64,000 bases of DNA from Spongiactinospora rosea (GTDB lineage Bacteria > Actinomycetota > Actinomycetes > Streptosporangiales > Streptosporangiaceae). The position numbers were made by a program, and so were the translations under genes. The DNA is taken from positions 107,773 through 171,772 of the forward strand of contig NZ_QMEY01000019.1 of the NCBI RefSeq assembly GCF_003315795.1. The letters are read 5' to 3'. Under the pieces are notes generated by a model that saw only the letters and a list, made by a program, of their open reading frames with translations, did not search any database and was not told where the DNA came from. Positions 8,849 through 18,185 of the stretch are shown here, one piece after another (position 1 is the first letter of the stretch; every line of letters begins with the position of its first letter).

Positions 8849-9637
8849 TCAGGTGATGGGCTTCTCCCAGGTGGCGACCCAGGTGACCTGATCGACCGCG
8901 CCGGTGACCGAGAGATCCTTCTCGCGCTGGAAGGACTCGCAGACCTCACGGGAGCGCGGGCCGTAGGCGCCGTCGACGTCGAGGCTCCAGCCGCGCTCGC
9001 GCATCCGGGCCTGCCAGGTGCGGACGTCGTCGCCACGCATGATCGGCGGGAACTTCAGCACCCGGCCCGGCCACTTCGGGGCCTTCTCGTCCCCCGGGTC
9101 GGGCTCACCGCCCGAACCGGGGCGCGGCGCGCCCTTCTTGACCCAGGCGTACAGCTTGTCGCCGGGGCAACTGGTGGCGTAGCCGTCGCGGTGCCCCTTG
9201 ATCTCCTTGCCCGCGCCGCCCTTGTCGCGCAGGTGGTCGATGGCGTCGAGGATGGCGTGCAGCATGTCGTCGGGCGGGGTCACCAGCCCGGAGTCGCCGA
9301 CCAGGCCGAGCACCGCGTAGTGGCCGGAGTTGAGGCCGGGGCCGTTGGCGGCGGGCAGGTGGCCGGGGCCGCGCCCGACGTACACCTTGCGGTGCGGGCA
9401 GGCCACCATGCTGTAGCCGATATCCATCCATCCGTTGCCGTCCATGTGCTGCCTCTGGATGGAACGCACCACGCCTGTGCACTTGGCGTGGTCATCGACG
9501 ATGGCCGGGTCGACGCGGCCTCCGGTGTAGTGGACCTTGACGCCCTTGGTGGAGCTCAGCGCGGTATATGAGCCGCGGGCCTTGCGGGCGCCCCATTCCT
9601 TACGAGAGACGAGATCGATGGGCACGGGGGTCTCCAT
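8849..9637 (-). CDS. PGRP-type N-acetylmuramoyl-L-alanine amidase with peptidoglycan-binding domain
   Basis: 262 aa. Residues about 5-165 are an Amidase_2/PGRP domain with likely zinc ligands His in KVHYTGG, His in KGHRDGYATSCPGD and the Cys a few residues later. The C-terminus (about 195-255) is a PG_binding_1 domain (GDDVRTWQARMRERGWSLDVDG...YGPRS). A Pro/Gly/Glu/Asp-rich linker joins them. The enzyme would cleave the amide between MurNAc and the stem peptide. I see no signal peptide or membrane segment (the protein begins METPVPIDLVSRKEWG), which is odd for a wall enzyme. It may be released by lysis, exported another way, or be of phage descent. It is transcribed alone, divergent from the receptor kinase. 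Confidence 0.85.
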   Translation of the reverse strand: METPVPIDLVSRKEWGARKARGSYTALSSTKGVKVHYTGGRVDPAIVDDHAKCTGVVRSIQRQHMDGNGWMDIGYSMVACPHRKVYVGRGPGHLPAANGPGLNSGHYAVLGLVGDSGLVTPPDDMLHAILDAIDHLRDKGGAGKEIKGHRDGYATSCPGDKLYAWVKKGAPRPGSGGEPDPGDEKAPKWPGRVLKFPPIMRGDDVRTWQARMRERGWSLDVDGAYGPRSREVCESFQREKDLSVTGAVDQVTWVATWEKPIT

Positions 9638-9872
9638 ATGCGATTGAGGGACAACTCAGCGTAACCCTTTTCGGTCCTCTGCATCGATGTTTCCCGAAGA
9701 AAGCTATACCGGGCTCATACCGAAACCGATGGACACACGCGGGCCCGGCGCCACCGAGGCCGGCCTCCGGCCGGTCCGCTCGGTCATGGGATCGGCCGGG
9801 TCGATGCTCCGCACGCTTCGACGGTACTCCTGGCGGGCTCGGCGCGTGCGGACATTGAACCCGCACCATCGG

Positions 9873-9878
9873 TAACGT
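9873..9878 (+). promoter_or_regulatory. Candidate -10 box of the kinase gene
   Basis: TAACGT followed by seven bases and then the kinase ATG at 9886. There is no ribosome binding site between them, so this may be another leaderless start. No clear -35 is seen. Confidence 0.3.
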
Positions 9879-9885
9879 ATGCCGC

Positions 9886-11277
9886 ATGCCTCTCCCCCTC
9901 ACGCCCGGCGATCCGCCGTCCCTCGGCGAGTTCCGGCTGGCCGGACGGCTGGGCGAGGGCGGCCAGGGCGTCGTCTACCTCGCCCACGACCCGTCCGGCC
10001 GCCAGGTCGCGGTCAAACTGCTCAGCCGGGTCGACCCGGAGTCGCGCGCCCGCCTGGAGCGGGAGCTGACGGCGCTGTCCAGCGTCGCGTCCTTCTGCAC
10101 GGCGCGGCTGCTGAAGGCCGACGTGACCGGGCGGCGGCCGTACGTGGTGAGCGAGTACGTCGAAGGCCCCGCGCTGGACCGGCGGGTCGCCGAGCGCGGC
10201 CCGCTGCGCGACGGCGACCTCGAACGGCTGGCGGTGGGCACGGCCACCGCGCTGGCCGCCGTGCACGCCGCCGGGGTCGTCCACCGCGACTTCAAGCCCG
10301 CCAACGTGCTGCTCGGCCCGGACGGGCCGCGCGTGGTCGACTTCGGCATCGCGCGGGCGGAGGGCGCCTCCACGCTCACCTCGGGTTTGATCGGCACCCC
10401 CGCCTACCTGTCGCCCGAGCAGATCGCCGGCACCCCGGCCACGCAGGCGTCGGACGTGTTCGCGTGGGCGTCCACGGTGCTGTTCGCGGCGACGGGCGCG
10501 CCGCCGTTCGGGGCCGACACGGTCGCCGCTGTACTGAACAGGATCATCAACCACCAGCCGGACCTGTCGGTGCTGCCGCCGCGGCTGCGCGGGCTCGTCG
10601 GGGCCTGCCTGAGCAAGGCCCCAGCGGCCCGGCCCACCGCGCGCGAGTTGATGGTCGGCCTGGTCGATCCGTCCGGCGGCACGCCCGGCACGGGGCCGCT
10701 GCCGCGGGACGTGGCGGAGCAGGGCGCGCGGATCGCGGCGGGGGCGACCGAGCCGAGCCGGCGATCGGCGCCGGCCGCACGCAGGCGCGGGCCGCTCCTG
10801 GCCGGGGTCTCGGTGGCCGCCGCCCTGCTGGTGGCCGGTGGCACCGCCGTCTGGCTCACCGGCCTTCCCGAGACCTCCGCGGAACGGCCTGCCTCCACCG
10901 CCGAACCGTCCCAGCCGGGGACCGGCGTGCCCAGTGAGCCGGCCACCGGCCCGGCCGAGATCCCCGATGCCGTCGAGGGCGTCTGGGGCGGGTTCATCAC
11001 GCCCAACATCGCCCTCGGCCTGCAGGAGCACGACGTACAGGTGACCCTGGAGTCGGGCGAGACCACCGGGAAGTGGGCGGAGGCCGACACCGGCTGCGTC
11101 GGCAAACTCACCGCGCTCGGATCCGGCCGCAACACCGTGACCATGTCGCTGACCGACGCCGGCCAGTGCGTCCCGGGCACGCTCACCCTGACCAGGAAGG
11201 GCGACCGGCTCGGCTACCACTGGACCGACGGCATCGGCTTCGGGTCCACCTACACCGGATGGCTGACCAGGCGATGA
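9886..11277 (+). CDS. Receptor-type serine/threonine protein kinase
   Basis: 463-aa Hanks-type (PknB-like) kinase. The catalytic domain is residues about 14-265: glycine loop LGEGGQGVVY, Lys44 in VAVKLL, catalytic loop HRDFKPANV (His133), DFGIAR and the activation segment GTPAYLSPEQ. A basic stretch precedes one transmembrane helix at about 302-325 (GPLLAGVSVAAALLVAGGTA). The roughly 140-residue outer part has a Ser/Thr/Pro-rich stalk and a compact domain starting VWGGFITPN with two cysteines (TGCVGK, GQCVPG). That domain resembles ligand-sensing tails on other actinobacterial kinases. There are no PASTA repeats, so it is not PknB itself. Substrates and ligand are unknown. Confidence 0.9.
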   Translation: MPLPLTPGDPPSLGEFRLAGRLGEGGQGVVYLAHDPSGRQVAVKLLSRVDPESRARLERELTALSSVASFCTARLLKADVTGRRPYVVSEYVEGPALDRRVAERGPLRDGDLERLAVGTATALAAVHAAGVVHRDFKPANVLLGPDGPRVVDFGIARAEGASTLTSGLIGTPAYLSPEQIAGTPATQASDVFAWASTVLFAATGAPPFGADTVAAVLNRIINHQPDLSVLPPRLRGLVGACLSKAPAARPTARELMVGLVDPSGGTPGTGPLPRDVAEQGARIAAGATEPSRRSAPAARRRGPLLAGVSVAAALLVAGGTAVWLTGLPETSAERPASTAEPSQPGTGVPSEPATGPAEIPDAVEGVWGGFITPNIALGLQEHDVQVTLESGETTGKWAEADTGCVGKLTALGSGRNTVTMSLTDAGQCVPGTLTLTRKGDRLGYHWTDGIGFGSTYTGWLTRR

Positions 11278-11294
11278 TCCCGGCACGTCCGGGA
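11278..11294 (+). other. Hairpin between kinase and peptidase genes
   Basis: TCCCGG / CCGGGA with a 5-nt loop, beginning at the first base after the kinase stop. The right arm runs into GGGAGGGG, the only purine-rich stretch before the next ATG. It could be a partial terminator or could mask that ribosome binding site. Confidence 0.3.
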
Positions 11295-11314
11295 GGGGAT
11301 ACGTAAACCATCCG

Positions 11315-12478
11315 ATGTGCCACGAACAGCACGAAACCACAATCGGCGGGGTGGTCACCCTGTTGCCTGCCGATCTGAGCCGCGTCGTGCTGCACCGCTT
11401 CACCGCCGTGCTGCCGAGCGCGGCGGGGACCGCCGAGTACCTCGATCCGTTCGGCAACGGCGGCGCCGCCCACCCGTTGCGGCGCTGGGAGTCGGAGGAG
11501 CGGGAGATCGGCTTTCCCGCGACCGAACTGGTGCCCTCCTGGTCCGCGGTGACCCCGCCGGGCACCTGGCTCACGGTCGAGCTGCGCGGCCGGACGGCCG
11601 GCGGCGGGCTCACCAAGTGGTACGTCATGGGCCGGTGGGCGCACGGCGAGGAGACCATCCACCGCACCTCGCTGCCCGGCCAGGGCGACGAGGACGCCGA
11701 CGTGGCCGTGGACACGCTGGTCGCGCGGCGGCCGTGGGTGGCGTTCCGGCTGCGCCTGACGCTGCACGGCGAGGGCGGGGCGGCGGTGACGGCGGCCGGG
11801 GTGATGGCCTCCACCGTACGGCCGCGCGGCGCGCGGACCGCCGTACGTAGCGACGGCCCGGACGGCGCGCGGGGCGTGGAGCTGGCGGTCCCCCGCCGGT
11901 CGCAGAAGCTGCACGCCGGTCACTACCCGCAGTGGGACGGCGGGGGCGACTCCTGGTGCAGCCCGGCCGCCGTGACGATGGTGCTGGAGTACTGGGGGCG
12001 CGGCCCCGGCCCCGAGGAACTGGCGTGGGTGCGGCCGGACGACCCGTGCCCCGCGATGGACCACGCCGCCAGGCACATGTACGACCACAGCTACCAGGGC
12101 ACCGGCAACTGGCCGTTCGGCGTCGCCTACGCCTGCCGGTACGGCATGGCGGGCTTCGTCACCCGGCTGCGCTCGATGGCCGAGCTGGCCCGGCTGATCG
12201 CGGCCGGCATCCCGGTGATCACCTCGCAGTCGTTCAAGGAGCACGAGCTGCCCGGGGCCGGCTACTCCACCAGCGGCCACCTGATGGTCGTGACCGGCTT
12301 CACCGGCGACGGCGACGTCGTCGCGAACGATCCCGCCGCCCCGCACGACGAGACGGTGCGGCGGGTCTATCCGCGGTCCGCGTTCGAGGACGTGTGGCTG
12401 CGCGGCTCCAGCGGGGGAATCGTCTACGTCGTTCATCCGCCGGAGGTTCCCCTGCCCCCTTCCGACGGTAATTGGTGA
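11315..12478 (+). CDS. Peptidase C39-like domain protein
   Basis: 387 aa. The first half (to about residue 190) is a beta-rich region typical of this actinobacterial family (WESEEREIGFPATELVPSW). The second half is a papain-fold C39-like domain: Cys near 215 in GDSWCSPAAVTMVLEYWG, His near 322 in STSGHLMVVTGF and Asn/Asp in VVANDPAAP. These match the Cys-His-Asp/Asn site of the family. No signal peptide or ABC-transporter parts are present, so this is not a bacteriocin-processing exporter. The function is unknown; it is probably a cysteine peptidase or amidase. The next gene (an S9 peptidase) starts inside its stop codon (GTGA), so the two are co-translated and may act together on peptides. 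Confidence 0.75.
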   Translation: MCHEQHETTIGGVVTLLPADLSRVVLHRFTAVLPSAAGTAEYLDPFGNGGAAHPLRRWESEEREIGFPATELVPSWSAVTPPGTWLTVELRGRTAGGGLTKWYVMGRWAHGEETIHRTSLPGQGDEDADVAVDTLVARRPWVAFRLRLTLHGEGGAAVTAAGVMASTVRPRGARTAVRSDGPDGARGVELAVPRRSQKLHAGHYPQWDGGGDSWCSPAAVTMVLEYWGRGPGPEELAWVRPDDPCPAMDHAARHMYDHSYQGTGNWPFGVAYACRYGMAGFVTRLRSMAELARLIAAGIPVITSQSFKEHELPGAGYSTSGHLMVVTGFTGDGDVVANDPAAPHDETVRRVYPRSAFEDVWLRGSSGGIVYVVHPPEVPLPPSDGNW

Positions 12479-14394
12479 CCATGCCCGAGCCTTCCGCAGC
12501 TTCCGCGCTTTCGTCCATCAGCCCCGCCGACGTCGCCCGCGTGGACGACCGCCCGCTGTGGGTGGAGATCCACGACGGCGAGGTCTGGTGGGACGAACCC
12601 CGCCCGCAGGAGGGCGGACGCCGCTGTGTGGTCCGCCGCGGCTCCGACGGGCGGACCAGGGACGTCCTGCCGCCGGGCTGGAACGCCCGCAACCGGGTGA
12701 TCGAGTACGGCGGGCGGTCATGGCGGCCCATCGGCGACGGCGGGCTCGTCTTCACCAACTGGGCCGACCAGCGGATCTACCGCCATTCGGGGGACGGCAC
12801 GCCCGTGCCGCTGACCCCGGAGGGCCCCTACCGCTACGCCGACCTGTACCTGCCGCCGGGCCGCGCCGAGGTCTGGGCGGTCCGCGAGACCCACCACGGG
12901 ACCGGCCGCGAGGACGTCCGCAGGGACCTGGTGGCGGTCCCGCTGCGGCCGGACGGCGAGGTCCGCCCGATCGCGCGCGCCCAGCACTTCCTGATGAACC
13001 CGCGCCTCTCGCCCGACGGCCGCACCATCGCCTGGATCGGGTGGGACCACCCGCGCATGCCGTGGGACGGCACCGAGCTGTGCGTTGCCCCGCTCGGCGA
13101 GGACGGCACGGCGGGCCCGTACCGGGTCGTCGCGGGCGGCCCGCGGGAGTCGGTCATCCAGGCCGAGTGGCGCGACCCCGGCGGCCTGTACGCGATCACC
13201 GACCCCGACGGCTGGTGGAACGTCCACCTGGTCGGCCTGGACGGCGAACCGCCGCGCAACCTCGCCCCGCTCCCCCTGGAGTTCGGCGACGCCCCCTGGA
13301 AGCTGGGCGGCACCTGGTTCGCCCTGGCCGGGGACCGCCTGGTGGCGATGTACGGCACCGCCGACGGCAGGCACCTCGGCCTGCTCGACCCGGAGACCGG
13401 CGAGATCACCGAGATCGGCGGGACCGCGACCTACTGGGCGCCCACGATCGCGGCGGACGCCACCCGGGCCGTGGGGGTGGCGGCCTCGCCGTACACGCCC
13501 TTCGAGGTGACCGAGATCGGTCTGCGCGACGGCGCGCGTTCGGTCCTTTCGCCAGCCAAGCGGTTGCCCGTCCGGGCGCTGCTGCCCACCCCGGAGGCCG
13601 TCACCATCGAGGGGGTGCACGCGCACGTCTACCCGCCGCGCGGCGCGGCGGCCGGCCCCTCGCCGTACGTGCTGTTCGTGCACGGCGGCCCGACCGGGGT
13701 CAGCCCGCTCACGCTGGACCTGGAGATCGCCTACTTCACCAGCCGCGGGATCGGCGTCGCCGACGTCAACTACGGCGGCTCCACCGGATACGGGCGCGCC
13801 TACCGCGAGCGGCTGCGCGACCAGTGGGGCGTGGTGGACGTGCGCGACTGCGCACAGGTCGCGGTCGGCCTGGTGGCGAGCGGCCGGGCCGACGCCTCGC
13901 GGATCGCGATCAGGGGCGGCAGCGCGGGCGGCTGGACGGCGCTGGCCGCGCTCGTGCACGGCGACGTCTTCTGCGGCGCGGTCGCCCACTACGCGATCAC
14001 CGACCCGGAGAGCTGGGCCGCCGAGACGCACGACTTCGAGTCCCGCTACCTGGACGGGCTGATCGGGCCGCTGCCCGCCACCCGCGAGCGCTACCTGGCC
14101 CGCTCCCCGCTGCTGCACGCCGACCGGGCCTCGGGGCCCGCGCTGCTGCTGCACGGCCTTGAGGACGCCATCGTGGACCCCGCGCAGGCCGAGCGCTTCG
14201 TACGCGAACTCGACCGGAACGGCACCCCGTGGGCCTACCGGACCTTCCCCGGGGAACAGCACGGCTGGCGGCGGGAGGAGACGATCGTCGCGGTGCTGGA
14301 GGCGGAACTGGCCTTCTACGGCCTGGTCTTCGGCATCCCGACACCGGAGGTGCCGCCCCTGGAGCTGAGCCGGCCGATCACCCCGAGAGGGTAG
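12475..14394 (+). CDS. S9 prolyl-oligopeptidase-family serine peptidase
   Basis: About 639 aa. An N-terminal beta-propeller-like region (to about 380) is followed by an alpha/beta-hydrolase domain with YVLFVHGGPTG, nucleophile Ser near 483 in RGGSAGGW, Asp in GLEDAIVDP and His near 596 in FPGEQHGW. This fits acylaminoacyl- or dipeptidyl-aminopeptidases that degrade short cytoplasmic peptides; there is no signal peptide. The start could be the TTG at 12472, GTG at 12475 or ATG at 12481. I chose GTG because it overlaps the upstream stop as GTGA. With the C39-like protein upstream and the M20 peptidase downstream, it forms a small peptide-hydrolysis group. Confidence 0.88.
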   Translation: MTMPEPSAASALSSISPADVARVDDRPLWVEIHDGEVWWDEPRPQEGGRRCVVRRGSDGRTRDVLPPGWNARNRVIEYGGRSWRPIGDGGLVFTNWADQRIYRHSGDGTPVPLTPEGPYRYADLYLPPGRAEVWAVRETHHGTGREDVRRDLVAVPLRPDGEVRPIARAQHFLMNPRLSPDGRTIAWIGWDHPRMPWDGTELCVAPLGEDGTAGPYRVVAGGPRESVIQAEWRDPGGLYAITDPDGWWNVHLVGLDGEPPRNLAPLPLEFGDAPWKLGGTWFALAGDRLVAMYGTADGRHLGLLDPETGEITEIGGTATYWAPTIAADATRAVGVAASPYTPFEVTEIGLRDGARSVLSPAKRLPVRALLPTPEAVTIEGVHAHVYPPRGAAAGPSPYVLFVHGGPTGVSPLTLDLEIAYFTSRGIGVADVNYGGSTGYGRAYRERLRDQWGVVDVRDCAQVAVGLVASGRADASRIAIRGGSAGGWTALAALVHGDVFCGAVAHYAITDPESWAAETHDFESRYLDGLIGPLPATRERYLARSPLLHADRASGPALLLHGLEDAIVDPAQAERFVRELDRNGTPWAYRTFPGEQHGWRREETIVAVLEAELAFYGLVFGIPTPEVPPLELSRPITPRG

Positions 14395-14480
14395 AGACGG
14401 GCCACAGCGGGCATGCCCGGCAGTGATCCCGCCCCCCGGCGACGAACCAGAGCACGACGGATGAGGAGTGGTCACCCGCC

Positions 14481-15755
14481 ATGAGCGAGGTCGCGCAGAT
14501 ATGTTCCGATCTCATCAGGATCGACACGACGAACCCGGGCGGCGGTGAGCGGCTCGCCGCCGAGTACGTGGCCGGGCTGCTGTCCGAGGCGGGCCTTGAG
14601 CCGGAGGTGTTCGAGTCCGCGCCCGGCCGGACGAACGTCGTGGCGCGGGTCTCCGGCGACTCCCCCCAGGCGCTGCTGATCCACGGGCACCTGGACGTGG
14701 TGCCCGCCGATCCGCTGGAGTGGCGGGTCCACCCGTTCTCCGGGGAGATCCAGGACGGCTGTGTGCACGGGCGCGGCGCGGTGGACATGAAGGGCTCGCT
14801 GTCGATGACGCTCGCCGCGGTCCGCGGGTGGGCCCGGCGCGGCGTACGGCCCAGGCGGGACGTGGTGCTGGCGTTCCTGGCCGATGAGGAGGCCACCGGC
14901 GAGTACGGCTCGGGGTACATGGCCGAGAAGCACGCCGGGCTGTTCGAGGGCTGCACCGAGGCGATCAGCGAGTCCGGGGGCTTCAGCGTGCAGCTCCCCG
15001 GCGACGCGGGGACGCGGGTGTACCCGGTGGGGGTCGGCGAGCGCGGCACGGCCTGGATGAAGGTCACCGCGCGGGGGGTGGCCGGGCACGGCTCCAAGCC
15101 CGCCGTGGACAACGCCGTGGCCGAGCTGTGCCGGGCCATGGTCCGGCTGGCCGACCACCGCTGGCCAGTACGCCTGACGCCCGCCGTGGCCGCGCTGATC
15201 ACCGCCCTGTCGGACGTGCTCGGCGAGCCGATCGACGTGGACCGGCTGGAGGAGGAGGCGGTCCGGCTGGGCCGGGTCGGCGCGCTGTTCAAGGCCCAGA
15301 TCCGCAACTCCGCCAACCCGACCATGCTGAACGCCGGCTACAAGGTCAACGTGATCCCCGGCACGGCGGAGGGCCACGTGGACGGGCGGTACCTCCCCGG
15401 CCACCGGGAGGAGATGCTGGAGACCGTGGACAAGCTGCTCGGCCCGAAGGTGACCCGCGAGTTCGTCAACCTGTCCGGCGCGCCGTCCGCGCCCTACCCC
15501 GCGCCGTTCTTCGACGAGATGTGCGCGGCGCTGGTCGCCGAGGACCCGGCCGCCCGGCCGGTCCCGTACGTCATGGCCGGTGGCACCGACGCCAAGTCCT
15601 TCTCGCAGATCGGCATCCCGAGCTACGGTTTCGCGCCGCTGCTGCTCGACCCGACCCTGGACTACTTCGGGATGTTCCACGGCGTGGACGAGCGGGTGCC
15701 GGTGGCGGGGCTGGAGTTCGGGGTGCGGGTGCTGGACCGGCTGCTCACCTGCTGA
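14481..15755 (+). CDS. M20-family metallopeptidase / amidohydrolase (ArgE/DapE-like)
   Basis: 424 aa, a typical dizinc M20 enzyme. The metal-site motifs are IHGHLDVVPA (His near 71), GRGAVDMKGSL, LADEEATGEYGS (catalytic Glu followed by a metal-ligand Glu) and a C-terminal His in DYFGMFHGVDE. A dimerisation lid domain lies between (WMKVTARGVAGHGSKPAVDNAV). The family hydrolyses amide bonds of N-acyl amino acids or dipeptides; the exact substrate cannot be told. GAGGAG sits 10 nt before the ATG. It ends 4 bp from the convergent gene on the other strand. Confidence 0.88.
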   Translation: MSEVAQICSDLIRIDTTNPGGGERLAAEYVAGLLSEAGLEPEVFESAPGRTNVVARVSGDSPQALLIHGHLDVVPADPLEWRVHPFSGEIQDGCVHGRGAVDMKGSLSMTLAAVRGWARRGVRPRRDVVLAFLADEEATGEYGSGYMAEKHAGLFEGCTEAISESGGFSVQLPGDAGTRVYPVGVGERGTAWMKVTARGVAGHGSKPAVDNAVAELCRAMVRLADHRWPVRLTPAVAALITALSDVLGEPIDVDRLEEEAVRLGRVGALFKAQIRNSANPTMLNAGYKVNVIPGTAEGHVDGRYLPGHREEMLETVDKLLGPKVTREFVNLSGAPSAPYPAPFFDEMCAALVAEDPAARPVPYVMAGGTDAKSFSQIGIPSYGFAPLLLDPTLDYFGMFHGVDERVPVAGLEFGVRVLDRLLTC

Positions 15756-15759
15756 CCGC

Positions 15760-16296
15760 TCAGCCCGGCCGGCGCCGCCACCACAGCACGGCGGCGGCCC
15801 ATCCGGCCGCCAGCAGCACGCAGGCCAGCGCCGCGAGCCGGAAGGCCCGGGACGCGCCCGCCGCCCGGCCGGCGCCCTCGGCGGCGCTGTAGACGCTCTG
15901 GCCGCCGATCTCCGCGCCGATCGCCTTGACGGTGTACTCCGCGGCGGGGAAACGGCCCGCCCGCTGGACGGTCTCAGCCGCGTCGGGGGGCAGCTCCAGC
16001 CGCACGGGGGTGCCCTGGGGCACCCCGCCCGGAGGCGGACGTTCCAGGCGGAAGGTCACGTTCTCCGGGAACTCCGCCAGTTTCAGCGCGAACACCACCA
16101 CCGTCGTGGTGCGGTTGCCGCTGCCCGCCCGGTCGGTGAACGTGCGGTAGTCCGCCGCCGTACCGCGCACCTGGTGCACGGCGGGCGCATCGGCCGCGGG
16201 CTCCCGGCTCGCGGCCTGGCCGTTGAGGAACAGCGCCATCCCGGCGAGCACCAGCACCGGGATGAGCAGTGCGCGCCACGATGAACCCGATCGCAT
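15760..16296 (-). CDS. Small membrane protein of unknown function
   Basis: 178 aa. One hydrophobic segment at the N-terminus (residues about 9-24, WRALLIPVLVLAGMALFL) and one at the C-terminus (about 152-171, AALACVLLAAGWAAAVLWW) followed by RRRPG. Between them are about 125 hydrophilic residues, probably extracytoplasmic. I recognise no family. It lies 24 bp downstream of the OppC-like permease on the same strand, so it may be the last gene of the peptide-transport operon, though no role in transport is evident. Confidence 0.6.
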   Translation of the reverse strand: MRSGSSWRALLIPVLVLAGMALFLNGQAASREPAADAPAVHQVRGTAADYRTFTDRAGSGNRTTTVVVFALKLAEFPENVTFRLERPPPGGVPQGTPVRLELPPDAAETVQRAGRFPAAEYTVKAIGAEIGGQSVYSAAEGAGRAAGASRAFRLAALACVLLAAGWAAAVLWWRRRPG

Positions 16297-16320
16297 CGGC
16301 CCTTCATACCACGGAAAGGA

Positions 16321-17214
16321 TCAGCGCAGGCGGGGGTCCAGGGCGTCGCGCGCCACGTCGCCGAGCATCAGGAAGCCGAGCACGGTGGTGGTGAGGAAGA
16401 GCGACGGGAAGATCAGCAGATGCGGGTGCTCGGTGAAGAACGACCGGGCCGCGTTGAGCTGCAACCCCCAGGAGACCTCCGGGTACTGCAGGCCGACGCC
16501 GAGGTAGTCCAGGGTGGCCTCGCCCGCGATGACGTTGCCGACGTTGAGCATGGCCAGCACGAACACCGGGGCGATGGCGTTGGGCAGGATGTGCTTGACC
16601 ATGATCCGCAGGTGGCCCGCGCCGAGCATGCGGGCCGCCGCCACGAAGTCCATCTCGCGCACCGCGATGACCTGGGCGCGCATCAGCCGGGTCATGGTGG
16701 TCCAGCCCAATACGACCAGGACCAGGGTCATCGCCCATACGCCGTGACCGGGGAAGGCAACCAGGATCACGGTCGCGCCGAGCACGAACGGGATGCCGAA
16801 GAAGATGTCGGTGATCCGCGAGATCAGGGCGTCGGCCCAGCCGCCGAAGTAGCCGCCGAGCAGGCCGAGCACGATCGCGATGAGCAGCGCGAAGATCGTG
16901 ACGGCCAGGCCGATCAGGATGGAGGCCCGCGCGCCGTGCACGATCTGCGACCAGTAGTCGCAGCCCTGCAGGTCGTACCCGAAGATCGCGCCCTCCTGCG
17001 GCGGGCGCTTGGACATGCGCAGGTCGCAGCCGCGCTGCGGGCCGCCGAGCGCGGCGAACGGGCCGGGCAGCAGCGCCATCGCGACCGCGATCAGCAGGAT
17101 CACCGCGGACAGCCAGAAGACGACCTTGCGGCGCAGCTCGTACCACGCGTCCCACCACAGGGAGGCGCGCGCCTTCGGCGCGGGGGCCTGGGCGGCGGTG
17201 CCGAGGTCAAGCAC
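16321..17214 (-). CDS. Peptide ABC transporter permease (OppC/DppC-like)
   Basis: 297-aa inner-membrane permease. The N-terminal helix lies near 35-50 (VVFWLSAVILLIAVAMALL), followed by a loop with two cysteines (GCDLRMSKRPP, DLQGCDYWSQ), as in many actinobacterial OppC proteins. The BPD_transp_1 core then starts ARASILIGLAVTIFALLI. The coupling loop is MRAQVIAVREMDFVAAARMLGAG (an EAA-like motif). GTG start; it overlaps the OppB-like gene by 8 nt. The operon order is binding protein, OppB, OppC. No OppD/OppF ATPases follow, so this permease must use ATPases encoded elsewhere. Confidence 0.9.
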   Translation of the reverse strand: MLDLGTAAQAPAPKARASLWWDAWYELRRKVVFWLSAVILLIAVAMALLPGPFAALGGPQRGCDLRMSKRPPQEGAIFGYDLQGCDYWSQIVHGARASILIGLAVTIFALLIAIVLGLLGGYFGGWADALISRITDIFFGIPFVLGATVILVAFPGHGVWAMTLVLVVLGWTTMTRLMRAQVIAVREMDFVAAARMLGAGHLRIMVKHILPNAIAPVFVLAMLNVGNVIAGEATLDYLGVGLQYPEVSWGLQLNAARSFFTEHPHLLIFPSLFLTTTVLGFLMLGDVARDALDPRLR

Positions 17215-18130
17215 GGCCGATCCTCGGGTCGAGCACGCCGTACAGCAGGTCCACCGCCAGGTTCACCACGATGAAGATCATGACGAGCACGGTGACCGCC
17301 CCCACCACCACGGGGCCCTCCTGGAGCTGGATGGACTGGAACACCTGCTGGCCGATGCCGGGCAGGTTGAAGATGCCCTCGGTGACCACGGCCCCCGCCA
17401 TCAGGTTGCCGAAGTCGACGCCGAGGAAGGTCACCACCGGGATCAGCGAGTTGCGCAGCGCGTGCCTGCCGATCACCCGGCGTCTTCGCATCCCCTTGGC
17501 GGTGGCGGTGCGCACGTAGTCGGCGCGCAGGTTCTCCGCCAGGCTGGTGCGGGTCAGCCGGGCCACGTACGCCAGGCTGAAGGAGGCCAGCACCATGCCC
17601 GGCAGCAGGTAGCTGCCCGGCCAGCCCTGCTCGGTGCCCGCCGTGGGGAACAGCCCCAGGTTGAGGCCGAGCACGATCTGCGCGGCGTAGCCGACCACGA
17701 ACACCGGCACCGCGATCACGAACGTGGTGCCCGCCAGCACCGCCGTGTCGGCGATGCCGCCCCTGCGCAGCGCGGCCACCACGCCCAGCAGCACGCCGAC
17801 GGCCAGTTCCAGGACCCAGGCGGTGACGGCGAGCTGGGCCGTCACCTCCCAGCGGCCCGCCAGCATGTCGGAGACCTGCTGGCCGGTGAAGGACTCGCCG
17901 AGGTCGCCGCGCAGCAGCCCGAGCATGTACAGGCCGTACTGGACGATAAGCGGGTCGTTCAGGTGGTAGCGCTCGCGCAGGGTGTGCAGCGTCTCGTCGG
18001 AGATCGGCTTGTCGCCCGCGAGCGCCAGGATGGGGTCGCCCGGCAGCGCGAACACCATCGCGTAGATCAGGAAGGTGGTCGCGAAGAAGACCGGTACGGC
18101 CTGCAACAGGCGCTGCGCGGCGTATCTCAT
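17207..18130 (-). CDS. Peptide ABC transporter permease (OppB/DppB-like)
   Basis: 307-aa permease with the typical OppB N-terminus (RRLLQAVPVFFATTFLIYAM-like helix, then FALPGDPILALAGDKP), the conserved ERYHLNDPLIVQYGLYM segment, six predicted helices and the EAA-type coupling loop TRTSLAENLRADYVRTATAKG. It pairs with the OppC-like gene, overlapping it by 8 nt. It begins 55 bp after the binding-protein gene. The substrate is likely an oligopeptide or a related polar solute; it cannot be narrowed from sequence. Confidence 0.92.
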   Translation of the reverse strand: MRYAAQRLLQAVPVFFATTFLIYAMVFALPGDPILALAGDKPISDETLHTLRERYHLNDPLIVQYGLYMLGLLRGDLGESFTGQQVSDMLAGRWEVTAQLAVTAWVLELAVGVLLGVVAALRRGGIADTAVLAGTTFVIAVPVFVVGYAAQIVLGLNLGLFPTAGTEQGWPGSYLLPGMVLASFSLAYVARLTRTSLAENLRADYVRTATAKGMRRRRVIGRHALRNSLIPVVTFLGVDFGNLMAGAVVTEGIFNLPGIGQQVFQSIQLQEGPVVVGAVTVLVMIFIVVNLAVDLLYGVLDPRIGRA

Positions 18131-18185
18131 CGGCTGAGGTTCTCTAGCGGGGTTCTCTGGCGGCGTTCACCGGCCGCGGGCAGGG

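Noticed and set aside
9784..11814. 676-aa minus-strand frame over the kinase gene
   Set aside because: No recognisable domains; the plus-strand kinase motifs are unambiguous.
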